DNA of 50,716 nt from Candidatus Eiseniibacteriota bacterium (GTDB lineage: Bacteria > Joyebacterota > Joyebacteria > Joyebacterales > Joyebacteraceae). Made by a program: the position numbers and the translations under genes. Below, in pieces: positions 15,684 to 23,638 of this stretch (the first letter of the stretch is position 1; every line of letters starts with the position of its first letter). The stretch lies in the NCBI GenBank assembly GCA_030595835.1, contig JAUVLG010000009.1, positions 1-50,716 on the forward strand, read 5' to 3'. The notes beneath the pieces are model-generated. The model did not search any database. It was not told the origin of the DNA and saw only the letters and a program-made list of their open reading frames with translations.

Positions 15684-18398
15684 TCACCTCCCCTCCTCCC
15701 CGTTGACGCCAACCCGGCTCCCCCCGTCCCTCTCACCCGACCCGCGCCCGGCCGCGATCTCCGGACGGGCCACCAGCCGGGCCACCTCCGTTAACCTCGT
15801 CCTGCTCGCCGCCGGCAGAGACGCGTAGAGCCACATCGAAAGCTCCAGTATTCGTCGTGTCACACGGCACCGTCTCGACCCGTGCCCCGACCCCGACCCG
15901 GGGTCGTTCTCGACATCGTGGAAGCACGCGCCACCGCAGAGGCCGAGCGCCCAGCAATCCGAACACTCCACGGACCTCTCGGCGAGGCCGCCGAGCAATC
16001 TCCCGATCTCGAAGCGGTCGAGCCCGCTCGCGACGTCGCCTACGCAGTAGCGCGAGTCCCCGGCGAATCGATGGCAGAGGAACAACCGACCGTCGTGGTC
16101 GACCGAGACGTAGCGGGCGCCGGCGCCGCAGGGCGCCAGTCGCTGCCGCCCCAGTTCGAGCCCGAGCACGGGCTCGATGAAACAGCCCGCCGACGGAGCT
16201 TCCCCGCTGTTGATGGCCGCAAGCTCCATACGCGCGAGGTCTTCATACTCGCGCACGAGCCTGTCGGCGAACTCCCCCGTCATCGGCACGCCACTCACCG
16301 GCGCCAGATGGACCACGCCGAACCCCACTCCCTTCAAGTGCGCGACGATCTCAGGCAGCGGGGCGGAGTTCTCCGTCACGGTCGCGCGGGCCCCGGCCCG
16401 CATTCCCTCGGGTAGCCGTCCGACGTTCTCTACGATCCGCTGGTACGAACCCGCACCGTCCGGGAACGACCGGTGTGCGTCGTGCGCGTCCGCGGCGCCG
16501 TCGATACTCACCAGGACGCGGACGTCCGCCGTGTGAAGCATCTCGGCCACATCTCTCGTGAGAAGCGTGCCGTTCGTCGTCATGTGGAACGAGACGTCGC
16601 GCCCAGTCTCTCCGGCGCGCAGCCTCGCGTAGTCGGCCGTGCGCGCAATGAGGCCGGGGTTGAGCAGCGGCTCTCCACCGAAGAAAATGACGGACACGGT
16701 GCGCTCGCCGAACGACTCCGCCAGCAGCAGGTCTACCGCCCTGCGTGCGGTGTCATCGGACATCAAAAGGGACGATCGGGGCTCGCGCCCCAGATAGCAG
16801 TAGTCGCACGAGAGATTGCAGCCGCCGGCGACGTTGAGTGCGACGGCCGCGATGCCGCTCAAGGACGGGCCGTCCGCACAGCGCACCCCGCCCGCGGCCA
16901 TCGCGAACATCGCGCGCTCTCCCGGACCCCGCGCCGCATCGCTCGCTCCCGTGTCACGCCCGGCGCCCGCAAGCACGGATACCTCTCTCAGCGCCTCCGA
17001 GACCTCCCCGGGGTCGTGGTTTGTGCGGAGGACATCCAGACCTGAGCCCGACGCCCCGCCGCGCAACCATTCGACGATGTCCACGGCCAGCCGATCCGCC
17101 TCGAAGAAGAGCCCGGAGCGCGTGTCATAGACGAACGCGTCGCAGCCGACACGGAAGTCGTGCAGTCCGTGGGCCGCGCCGGCGCGCGGTTCTGGCGGTG
17201 CGGCGGTGGCGGAGCCCTCTGCCCGCTCGGCGATCGTAAGGCGGCGTGACATGCGCCCGAGCACGCGGCGGGCGCGATCGAGCGACCTGCGAAGATGCGA
17301 CTCGAGAATGGCCGCGCCGAGAGCGGCCGCTTCCCCGGCGGCCTTCTGATAGCACGAGCACACGAGCTCCACGAGTTCGTCCAGCGCACCGGACCCGGCG
17401 CCCAGCCGCAGGAGTTCACGGGCTCCGGACACATCCCCCGGCGTGGCCAGGTCGCTTCGCGCGGCGATGAGCCACGCCGCCACCGACCACCGCTGCGCGG
17501 CCAGGTCCTCCTCCAGATCCTCGAGGTCGTCCGCGAGCTGGTAGCCCGCATGGTAGTGCTCCACCACGCGCTCGGCGCGCGCAAGTGCGTCCGGCCGGTC
17601 GGCGAGCAGCGCCACCCCGGCCGCGGTCGCCTTGAGAGGCGACATCTTGCGCCCGATGTTTCGGAGCGTGTCGGGAAGTTGCTTCTCTGCGACGGCCTGC
17701 GCGCCCCCGTCCGACAGGAGCACGCGAGACTCCCACTCGAGGCTCGCGAACCACTCCTCCAGATAGCGGTCGAAGTGGCCCCAGAAGGCCGACTCCACCG
17801 GGAATAGACGCGAGTATTCCCTCACGAAGCGGAGGAACGACACGTCGGAGAGACGGGCACCGGAGAAGCTCACGGACTCGTCCCCGTCGAGCCATCTGTC
17901 CTGCTGGAGAAAGTGGGCGGCGCCAAAGGCGTTCCCGAGCGCCATCGTGCGAGCCCCTGTCAGCGCGTCTGCGAACGGGAGCGCGCCGGCCAGCGCGAAC
18001 GGCAGGAGTATCACGATGTTCCCGGGCGTGATTCCCCGGTCGGCGCGTGGTGGCGCTCCTGTCGGATCGCCGGACCCCGCGAGGGACGCCGCTCCGGAGA
18101 ACTGCGCCAACGCCTCCCTGAAGCGGCGCGCAACAAGCCTGCACTCCGCTCCCGGATCGAAGGAAGCTGGTCTGGGCACTGCGGGCACTCCAACCGGGGA
18201 ATCGGGGCCGGGCATGGGAGCGCTACCCACAAATGGCAACGGACTCCCGAGGGAGTCCGCCCTGTAGGCAGCGCGCGTGATGGCGCTTCCAGGATAAGGT
18301 GCGGCCGGCAGGTCTGGTGCGGGAGAGCGTCCGAGATCCCTGCCGGCCGTCGTGGGCTGACTCCATCCCTGCGGAGGTGAGAGCAAGTTACTGACCAA
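15684..18398 (-). CDS. Radical SAM/SPASM peptide maturase fused to an isoprenoid-synthase-like domain
   Basis: Up to 904 residues (TTG start at 18398 uncertain; the first ~75 are low-complexity). Residues ~85-385 are helical and look like a class I isoprenoid synthase: HFLQQDRWLDGD (162-173) at the first Asp-motif position and QLADDLEDLEED (287-298) with DDxxD at the second. Residues ~410-480 (HDFRVGCDAFVYDTRSGLFF) resemble the N-terminal domain of SCIFF/ranthipeptide maturases. The radical SAM core begins with C527-x3-C531-x2-C534 (CNLSCDYC) and has GGEP at 574-577. A C-terminal SPASM domain has C757-x12-G-x4-C775 and C812-x2-C815-x5-C821-x3-C825-x18-C844. Predicted role: thioether formation in the two precursors encoded just downstream. 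The role of the fused synthase-like domain is unknown. Confidence 0.87.
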   Translation of the reverse strand: MVSNLLSPPQGWSQPTTAGRDLGRSPAPDLPAAPYPGSAITRAAYRADSLGSPLPFVGSAPMPGPDSPVGVPAVPRPASFDPGAECRLVARRFREALAQFSGAASLAGSGDPTGAPPRADRGITPGNIVILLPFALAGALPFADALTGARTMALGNAFGAAHFLQQDRWLDGDESVSFSGARLSDVSFLRFVREYSRLFPVESAFWGHFDRYLEEWFASLEWESRVLLSDGGAQAVAEKQLPDTLRNIGRKMSPLKATAAGVALLADRPDALARAERVVEHYHAGYQLADDLEDLEEDLAAQRWSVAAWLIAARSDLATPGDVSGARELLRLGAGSGALDELVELVCSCYQKAAGEAAALGAAILESHLRRSLDRARRVLGRMSRRLTIAERAEGSATAAPPEPRAGAAHGLHDFRVGCDAFVYDTRSGLFFEADRLAVDIVEWLRGGASGSGLDVLRTNHDPGEVSEALREVSVLAGAGRDTGASDAARGPGERAMFAMAAGGVRCADGPSLSGIAAVALNVAGGCNLSCDYCYLGREPRSSLLMSDDTARRAVDLLLAESFGERTVSVIFFGGEPLLNPGLIARTADYARLRAGETGRDVSFHMTTNGTLLTRDVAEMLHTADVRVLVSIDGAADAHDAHRSFPDGAGSYQRIVENVGRLPEGMRAGARATVTENSAPLPEIVAHLKGVGFGVVHLAPVSGVPMTGEFADRLVREYEDLARMELAAINSGEAPSAGCFIEPVLGLELGRQRLAPCGAGARYVSVDHDGRLFLCHRFAGDSRYCVGDVASGLDRFEIGRLLGGLAERSVECSDCWALGLCGGACFHDVENDPGSGSGHGSRRCRVTRRILELSMWLYASLPAASRTRLTEVARLVARPEIAAGRGSGERDGGSRVGVNGEEGR

Positions 18399-18753
18399 GC
18401 CAACTGCCTTGGGATGGAGCTATGGCGAAGAGCCGTGTCGTAGGTGCTTCCATCTTCTGGACGCGTTCGGCTCTTCCGGGGGTAACCTCTCACACTGTCT
18501 ATATCGGTTACAGCTGCGGCGGCTCTTCAGTATGCAGCTGTCTTGAACTCAGCCGAGGAACGGCGATGCAATTCCGATGAGCAGGATCACGACCATTACC
18601 TTTATCTTCGCCGCACTCGGCATTTCCTTGAACCTCTTATCAACGGAAGGAGAAGCAGACCAAAGAGCGACCGGACTCGCCCCCCCTGCTTATGTAACAC
18701 CCTGGCCGCCTCCCCTTCCGTATTCCGTTGTCAATGCCTTCACCCCCTCTTAA

Positions 18754-18769
18754 AGCATCACGTGTGCCA
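18754..18769 (-). promoter_or_regulatory. Probable sigma-54 (-24/-12) promoter of the RiPP operon
   Basis: The minus-strand 16-mer TGGCACACGTGATGCT has the invariant GG and GC of an RpoN promoter at the correct 10-base spacing and mismatches the extended consensus at two positions. The predicted start is near 18743. The gene next upstream encodes a sigma-54-type activator. Confidence 0.6.
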
Positions 18770-18979
18770 GGTGTGCCCGAGATGGCCACCCAATCACAAA
18801 ATACGGTACCGCTCTAACCGACAGTGCCATGGGCAGTTACAGCGCCTCTGACGCACGTGTCTTTCGTTGATGACTCAGCTTCAGGACACGATTCGGACGG
18901 TGTGGAGCACGCTGAAAAGATGGACTGCCGTAAGTCATTGTGTGTGAGACTGTTGCAGTGGCGTCAGCATCTGGACGGT

Positions 18980-18997
18980 CCGTCAGGTTCCTGACGG
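18980..18997. promoter_or_regulatory. Perfect palindrome, candidate enhancer (UAS) for the RiPP promoter
   Basis: CCGTCAGG-TT-CCTGACGG, a perfect 8+8 bp inverted repeat about 210 bp upstream of the sigma-54-type promoter, the usual place for an activator binding site. A related half site GGACGGTGT lies near 18893 and TGACGGTGT overlaps the palindrome's right end. It could be bound by the Fis-type HTH of the 19174-22266 protein; this is inference. Confidence 0.5.
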
Positions 18998-19091
18998 TGT
19001 CTGAGCGGTGAACGGGGAGCCTGTGGGAAACCCGGCGCGGGTTGACTCCGCGGGCTTCCGCATCGCGGTCCCTCGACGGAGTACACTAAGA

Positions 19092-19120
19092 GACCCCGGC
19101 GGTGCCATACCGCCGGGGTC
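19092..19120 (-). terminator. Strong hairpin terminator of the TPR/sigma-54 regulator gene
   Basis: A perfect 11-bp GC-rich stem (GACCCCGGCGG/CCGCCGGGGTC) with a 7-base loop, about 50 bases after the regulator stop codon. No long T tract follows on the minus strand. Confidence 0.7.
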
Positions 19121-19173
19121 GTCATTTCATTCGCTGTCTCGGGGTCGCCCGCCGCTGCTCAGACGGGGCGGCC

Positions 19174-22100
19174 CTATCCGATCCCGTACTTCCTCATCTT
19201 CGCGTGGAGGCCGGGCCTCGAGAGACCCAGGAGGTCAGACGCCGCCTGCTTGTTCCAGCTGGTCCGCCCCAGTGCCTCGAGGATACGGCTCTTCTCCAGC
19301 GCCTCGACCTCATCCTTGAGCGAGCGGCGAAGCGCCTCGTCCGAGCGGAGCCCCATCTGATACTGGTCACGAAGCTCCGGACGGACCTTGTCGATCCCGA
19401 TGACCTCACCGTCCGCCGCGAGCGCCACTCCCCTGCGTACGTCGTTCTCAAGCTCGCGGACGTTGTTGCCGCGCCAGTCGTGCTTCATGAAGAGTTCTCG
19501 CACCTCACGGCTGAACCCGGGGATCGACTTCTCCTCGCGCTCACAGTAGAGCTTGAGGAAATGCTCCATGAGGAGCGGGATGTCGTCCGACCTGTCCCTC
19601 AAGGGCGGGATCTCAATGACCACCGCGCAGAGCCTGTAGAAGAGGTCGCGCCTGAACCGCCCCCCCTTGACCTCCTCGGCCAGGTCCTTGTTGGTCGCGG
19701 AGATGACGCGCGCGTCGCTGACCCGGGTGATGTTCTCCCCGACCCTGCGGTACTCGCCGTTCTGCAGGAACCGGAGCAGCTTCACCTGAAGCTGTGAACT
19801 CATCTCCCCTATCTCGTCGAGGAACAGCGTCCCCCGGTCCGCGACCTGCACGAGACCCTCGCGGTCACGGTCGGCGTCGGTGAACGAGCCTTTGACGTGG
19901 CCGAAGAGCTCGCTCTCCTGCAGGTGCTGCGCGATCGCGCACGCGTTCAGCGCGACGAACTTGCCGGTCTTGCTGCGCCCGCCCTGATGGATGGCGCGCG
20001 CGATGATGTCCTTGCCAACTCCGGATTCGCCGCTGATGACGATAGGCACGCGGCTATCTTTCAGCCGCTCGATGCTTGCGAGGATCCGGAGCATGTCGGA
20101 ATTCTTGGTGATGAAGCCTGCCGATTCCGGCGAAGCGCCGAGTTCCTCGGCGAGACGTCCGTTCTCCTCCCACGCGTTCGACTCGCCAAATCTCGAGTGG
20201 GCAACGCCCAGCATCCTGGCGGCGGCCCCGATGAACTCGATGTCGCTCTGGGTAAATGGTGCCGAACGCTCACTGACGAAGCGGTCGGCATAGAGCATGT
20301 ATGAACGGTCGCGCCGGAAGCCGACCTGCGCAGGAATAAGCGCGACAGCGCCGATGTCCTTCGGCGCGCTTCCGTTGGAGGAACGTCCGTCACTGACGAC
20401 CAGCGGTCTCGAGTGCCCTCGTGAAGCCAGTGTGGTTCGCACGAACCGGGTCGCTTCCGCGATGCCCCTGCCCGAGCGGTCCACCGATGTCACGATGACC
20501 GGCGACGCACCTTCCACGAGCGCCAACAGAATCAGCCGGTCGGCGACCAGCACGTCGGTGATCTCCTCCGCGAACTGGTGAAGATCCTCCGCTCGCGGTT
20601 CCGCGGTCTCGAGGAAGCGATAGCCCTCGGCGATGGTCGAGTATCTCGCCTGTAGCGACACCGCCGCGTCGGCGAGCCCCGCGTCCAGTTCCCTGAGGAT
20701 CGCGTCGACCTCAGCCAGCCCCTGCTTGTCACCACCTACCTCGAGCTTGAGTCGTGCCCGCTCGAGCCAGGTTCTCGCTCGGTCGGGCTGCCCGCCTCTC
20801 TGAAGCGCCTTTCCGCGCTCCAGCTGGCTGCGCGCGACCCAGCCGCCGGCGCCCACACGCGTGAAGATGGCCTCGGCCGCTGAGAAGCGTGCCTCGATCC
20901 TGTCCAGGGGAAGCTGTCCCGGCGCCGCCGAGTCCCTGAGGCCCACGCCCTCGGCCATGGCCGCCCGGGCGAGTTCCATCGATTCGCCTATCCGTCGGAG
21001 CATCTCCTCCGCTCGCGTGATCAGGACCTCCGCGGCGGTGGACTCGCCTTTCGCGTAGCAGACGCTCGCCAGCACGCGCAGGGAGGCGCCCTCCTCGAGC
21101 TTGTCCCCGATCTCACGGGTGAGCTTGATGGCCTGGGAGCAGTCGCGTTCGGCTTCCTCCAGCCTGCCGAGCCTGAACAGCACATCGGCCCGGCGACGAA
21201 GCACTTCGCCCACGACATCGCTGTTGGACGACAGCCTGTAGGCGCATCCCAGCGCCCCGCTTAGCGTTGCGAGCGCGTCCTCGTTCCTGTCCTGGTCCAT
21301 CTCGAGGTGACCGATGAACTCGAGTGACAGCGCCTCGGCCCTGAGGTATCCACGCTCCCGACTGACCCGAAGCGCCTCGTCGAAGAGACCGCGCGCCCTG
21401 CTCCACTCGCGGCGCTCACGGCACACGTTGCCGAGCGTTGTCGATGCCGCGACGAGACCTCTGGTCGCACCGATCCTCGAGTAGATGTCCCTCGCCTCAT
21501 TCAGGGATTCCTCGGACTCGGCCCAGCGTGACAGCTTGTAGAGGATGATGCCAAGGTTGCTCAGCCTGTCGGCTATCGCGGCCGACCGCCCGAGTCTCCG
21601 GTCGATCTCGAGCGCGTTCTTCAGGTGGTCAAGCGCGCCGTTCAGATCGCCCATGCGCTTCGCGAGAACGCCGAGGTTGTTGTAGGCCGATGCCAACCCG
21701 GCCTCGTCACCCAGACGCTTCTGCGAGACGAGATAGTCGGTGAAGTAGTCGCGAGCCGCGGTGATGTTACCCAGCTCCGCATTGGCCACACCGAGGGCCT
21801 TGCCGGCCTCGGCGAGCAGAGGACTGTCGGGAGACGTCCTCAGTGTTTCGTATGCTTTCTGCGCGGCCCGGAGGGCCTCGTTGTACCGGCCACTTTCGAT
21901 CTCGACCCTCGCCAGGACGACGTTTGCCTCGGCCCAGACTGAGATCTCGCCATCATCCAGTTCGAGGTCGTCGAGCTTGGCGCAGTAGTTCCTCGCACTT
22001 CTGTAGTCGCCGAGACCCAGATGACACTTCGCGATCCGCACATAGAGCCCGGCAGCTTCCGCGTCGGACAGCTCGGCCCCGAGTTCCCCTCCACCCGCCT

Positions 22101-22266
22101 GCACGAAGTACCCCAGAGCGTCCGAGTAGCTGTCGGATCCCAGATAGACGTCCCCGAGTCGGATGGCCGTCAGCGTCGCATCCCTTGTGCTGCGCGACTC
22201 CATCGCCTCACGGAACGCCTTCAGCATCTCGCGTTCCCGTTTATCGTCCGGTCTCTGACTTGCCAA
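19174..22266 (-). CDS. TPR/GAF-containing sigma-54-type transcriptional activator
   Basis: 1030 residues. About residues 15-520 are TPR repeats (ALGYFVQAGG, YNNLGVLAKRMGDLNGALDHLKNALEID and similar). Residues ~540-700 look like a GAF domain. The AAA+ domain has Walker A GESGVGKD (746-753) and Walker B LFLDEIGE (814-821), and a Fis-type HTH ends the protein (NKQAASDLLGLSRPGLHAKMRK). Two oddities: the sigma-54 contact loop is GSFTDA (793-798) instead of GAFTGA, and WRGNNVRELE has one residue more than the usual WPGNVRELE. The start is TTG 22266. TPR and GAF suggest sensing of a protein or small ligand rather than phosphorylation. It is adjacent to, and probably controls, the RiPP operon. Confidence 0.9.
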   Translation of the reverse strand: MASQRPDDKREREMLKAFREAMESRSTRDATLTAIRLGDVYLGSDSYSDALGYFVQAGGGELGAELSDAEAAGLYVRIAKCHLGLGDYRSARNYCAKLDDLELDDGEISVWAEANVVLARVEIESGRYNEALRAAQKAYETLRTSPDSPLLAEAGKALGVANAELGNITAARDYFTDYLVSQKRLGDEAGLASAYNNLGVLAKRMGDLNGALDHLKNALEIDRRLGRSAAIADRLSNLGIILYKLSRWAESEESLNEARDIYSRIGATRGLVAASTTLGNVCRERREWSRARGLFDEALRVSRERGYLRAEALSLEFIGHLEMDQDRNEDALATLSGALGCAYRLSSNSDVVGEVLRRRADVLFRLGRLEEAERDCSQAIKLTREIGDKLEEGASLRVLASVCYAKGESTAAEVLITRAEEMLRRIGESMELARAAMAEGVGLRDSAAPGQLPLDRIEARFSAAEAIFTRVGAGGWVARSQLERGKALQRGGQPDRARTWLERARLKLEVGGDKQGLAEVDAILRELDAGLADAAVSLQARYSTIAEGYRFLETAEPRAEDLHQFAEEITDVLVADRLILLALVEGASPVIVTSVDRSGRGIAEATRFVRTTLASRGHSRPLVVSDGRSSNGSAPKDIGAVALIPAQVGFRRDRSYMLYADRFVSERSAPFTQSDIEFIGAAARMLGVAHSRFGESNAWEENGRLAEELGASPESAGFITKNSDMLRILASIERLKDSRVPIVISGESGVGKDIIARAIHQGGRSKTGKFVALNACAIAQHLQESELFGHVKGSFTDADRDREGLVQVADRGTLFLDEIGEMSSQLQVKLLRFLQNGEYRRVGENITRVSDARVISATNKDLAEEVKGGRFRRDLFYRLCAVVIEIPPLRDRSDDIPLLMEHFLKLYCEREEKSIPGFSREVRELFMKHDWRGNNVRELENDVRRGVALAADGEVIGIDKVRPELRDQYQMGLRSDEALRRSLKDEVEALEKSRILEALGRTSWNKQAASDLLGLSRPGLHAKMRKYGIG

Positions 22267-22309
22267 TACAGGCCCCGCAGTCAGACTGCCATTCAGGTCC
22301 TTGCCGCGA

Positions 22310-22657
22310 CTACAGCAGTATCACGAGAAAACCGAAGAGCACCTTGAGCTCGAGGCGAAGCATGCCAAGACGTCCGAGCATGCGGGCTTCGCCGCTCACT
22401 CCACCATCCCCTTCGTCATCGTCGACAGCTTCCGGATCGCCGCTGGTGTCACCCATAGGATCGGTGTTGCCCCAACGATCGTCGTCGCCGTCATCGATGC
22501 CCTCGCCGTCGTCACCGTCCCTGTAAGTAGTGAGAGCGGTCGTGCTCCCACCGGTGATCGACGTGCGCTGCAGCGTCGCTGAGCCTGCAGGAATGCTGCA
22601 GAGACCAAGACTCAGCGCGAGGACCACAAGCAGGGCGAGAACTCGTCTTGCGCTCAC
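22310..22657 (-). CDS. Small acidic secreted protein, unknown function
   Basis: 115 residues. GTG 22657 has AGGAGG six to seven bases upstream, which decides the start inside a longer open frame. A clear signal peptide (SARRVLALLVVLALSLGL) is followed by an Asp/Gly-rich region (YRDGDDGEGIDDGDDDRWG), and the C-terminus is hydrophobic (MLRLELKVLFGFLVILL), so it may be membrane-anchored at its end. Its Asp-rich stretch could bind calcium. It precedes the TPR/sigma-54 regulator by 43 bp on the same strand and is probably co-transcribed; a sensory partner role is possible but unproven. Confidence 0.6.
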   Translation of the reverse strand: MSARRVLALLVVLALSLGLCSIPAGSATLQRTSITGGSTTALTTYRDGDDGEGIDDGDDDRWGNTDPMGDTSGDPEAVDDDEGDGGVSGEARMLGRLGMLRLELKVLFGFLVILL

Positions 22658-22910
22658 TGCCTTCCTCCTTGTGGTTGCTGTCTGGAAATACCCAAGCGAA
22701 TAGCACTGCACAACAAACAGACTTGCGCGCATCTGATGCTCTCGTCGCCGGGATTGATGCGCCAATACTCCGCCCGGCGGCGGATTGACGCCACTACAGT
22801 GAGGGTTTCCGGTGGGCAACTGCTTACCCGAACTCATTCTACCACGAGGGGGTCCCACCGGTCAAGAACCGTTCTCAGGCAGACCGAAGGCTATTCAGGA
22901 ATGGACCCGC

Positions 22911-23459
22911 TCACAACAGGAAATCGTCCATGTCCGAATCGCGCTTCTTCGGGCGCTCAATGACGGGGCGGTCGTCCGCCTCTTCGATCCGTGGCCGGTT
23001 ACCGCCCTGCTTAGGTCGCGCCCTCTGCCGGCCGCCGGAGCTTCTCATGATGCCCGACCCGCGCGTGCGACTCTTGACAGGTTGTATCTCCACAGGCTCG
23101 GGCTCAGAGTCGGCCGGATCGCTACCGGTCGCGTCGCCGCCACCGCCCGCGACCGCGCGGACCCCGGCATCGACCAACCCCGCGTCCTCGGCCCACCGCG
23201 CCATCAGATCGATGAAGTCGCGCAGATTCCGGTCGCTGGCGTCCCAGTTCGCCTGGTACCAGACCCACCTGCCGTCCTTCTCCTCAACCACGAGTTCCGC
23301 GTCCTTGAGCTTGCGCAGATGATAGGACACCTGGGGCTGCGCGAGCCCGAGTTCGGCAACGATCTGCGAGACGTTCTTCCTGACACCCAGAACGGCCAGG
23401 AAGACGCTGAGGCGAGTGCTGTCGCCAAGCTCCTGTAGAGCAGAGAAGGGTCGTGTCAT
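22911..23459 (-). CDS. ArsR-type winged-helix regulator with long disordered tail
   Basis: 182 residues. Residues 1-85 are an ArsR/HTH_20-type winged helix (STRLSVFLAVLGVRKNVSQI, LGLAQPQVSYHLRKLKDAEL, then the wing VVEEKDGRWVWYQAN). No CxC metal motif is present in helix alpha3, so it is probably not a classical metal sensor. Residues ~105-182 are low-complexity, basic and proline-rich, ending in an acidic-hydrophobic tip DSDMDDFLL that looks like a short protein-binding motif. It is divergent from rlmN with a ~180-bp shared promoter region. The regulated genes are unknown. Confidence 0.75.
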   Translation of the reverse strand: MTRPFSALQELGDSTRLSVFLAVLGVRKNVSQIVAELGLAQPQVSYHLRKLKDAELVVEEKDGRWVWYQANWDASDRNLRDFIDLMARWAEDAGLVDAGVRAVAGGGGDATGSDPADSEPEPVEIQPVKSRTRGSGIMRSSGGRQRARPKQGGNRPRIEEADDRPVIERPKKRDSDMDDFLL

Positions 23460-23638
23460 GTGTTCATCCAGATGAGAACCTCCGTCGCAGTAACACTAAT
23501 ATAGAGCTAGCACCGTCCGACGAGACAGTCAAGCGCAATGAGAGGCCGCGAGAAACCTGTTCCCGCGGGCGGTCCGTACGTCCTAGAATAGTCGTAACAG
23601 AACGTACATCGGAACAGGAGCGAAGGAGGCAGTCGGTC

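Larger units (their letters stand above)
18399..19173. other. 775-bp regulatory gap upstream of the RiPP operon
   Basis: No convincing full-size gene. From right to left it holds the terminator of the TPR/sigma-54 activator gene, a 16-bp-arm palindrome, a sigma-54-type promoter pointing at the maturase gene, and a ~345-base leader. The leader contains an inverted repeat CAGCTGC/GCAGCTG (18511-18540) and a possible 24-codon hydrophobic ORF on the minus strand (18549-18623, starting MPSAAKIKVMVVILLIG). On the plus strand a 58-codon ORF (18577-18753, starting MSRITTITFIFAALG) also looks secreted but lacks a good ribosome site and overlaps the leader in antisense. Confidence 0.5.

Noticed and set aside
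15684-18398. Interpreting the maturase as a PQQ/anaerobic sulfatase-type SPASM enzyme
   Set aside because: No sulfatase or PQQ genes are nearby, while two Cys-rich short peptides with strong ribosome sites follow immediately and the N-terminal region resembles SCIFF-type maturases.
18577-18753. 58-codon plus-strand ORF with a signal-peptide-like start, considered as a third RiPP-related peptide
   Set aside because: No Cys, no MKHL leader, poor ribosome site and antisense to the operon leader. Equal length to the precursors is probably coincidence.
18543-18851. 102-codon plus-strand ORF in the gap upstream of the RiPP operon
   Set aside because: Cys/Arg/Pro-rich composition and no ribosome site; it overlaps the sigma-54-type promoter in antisense.
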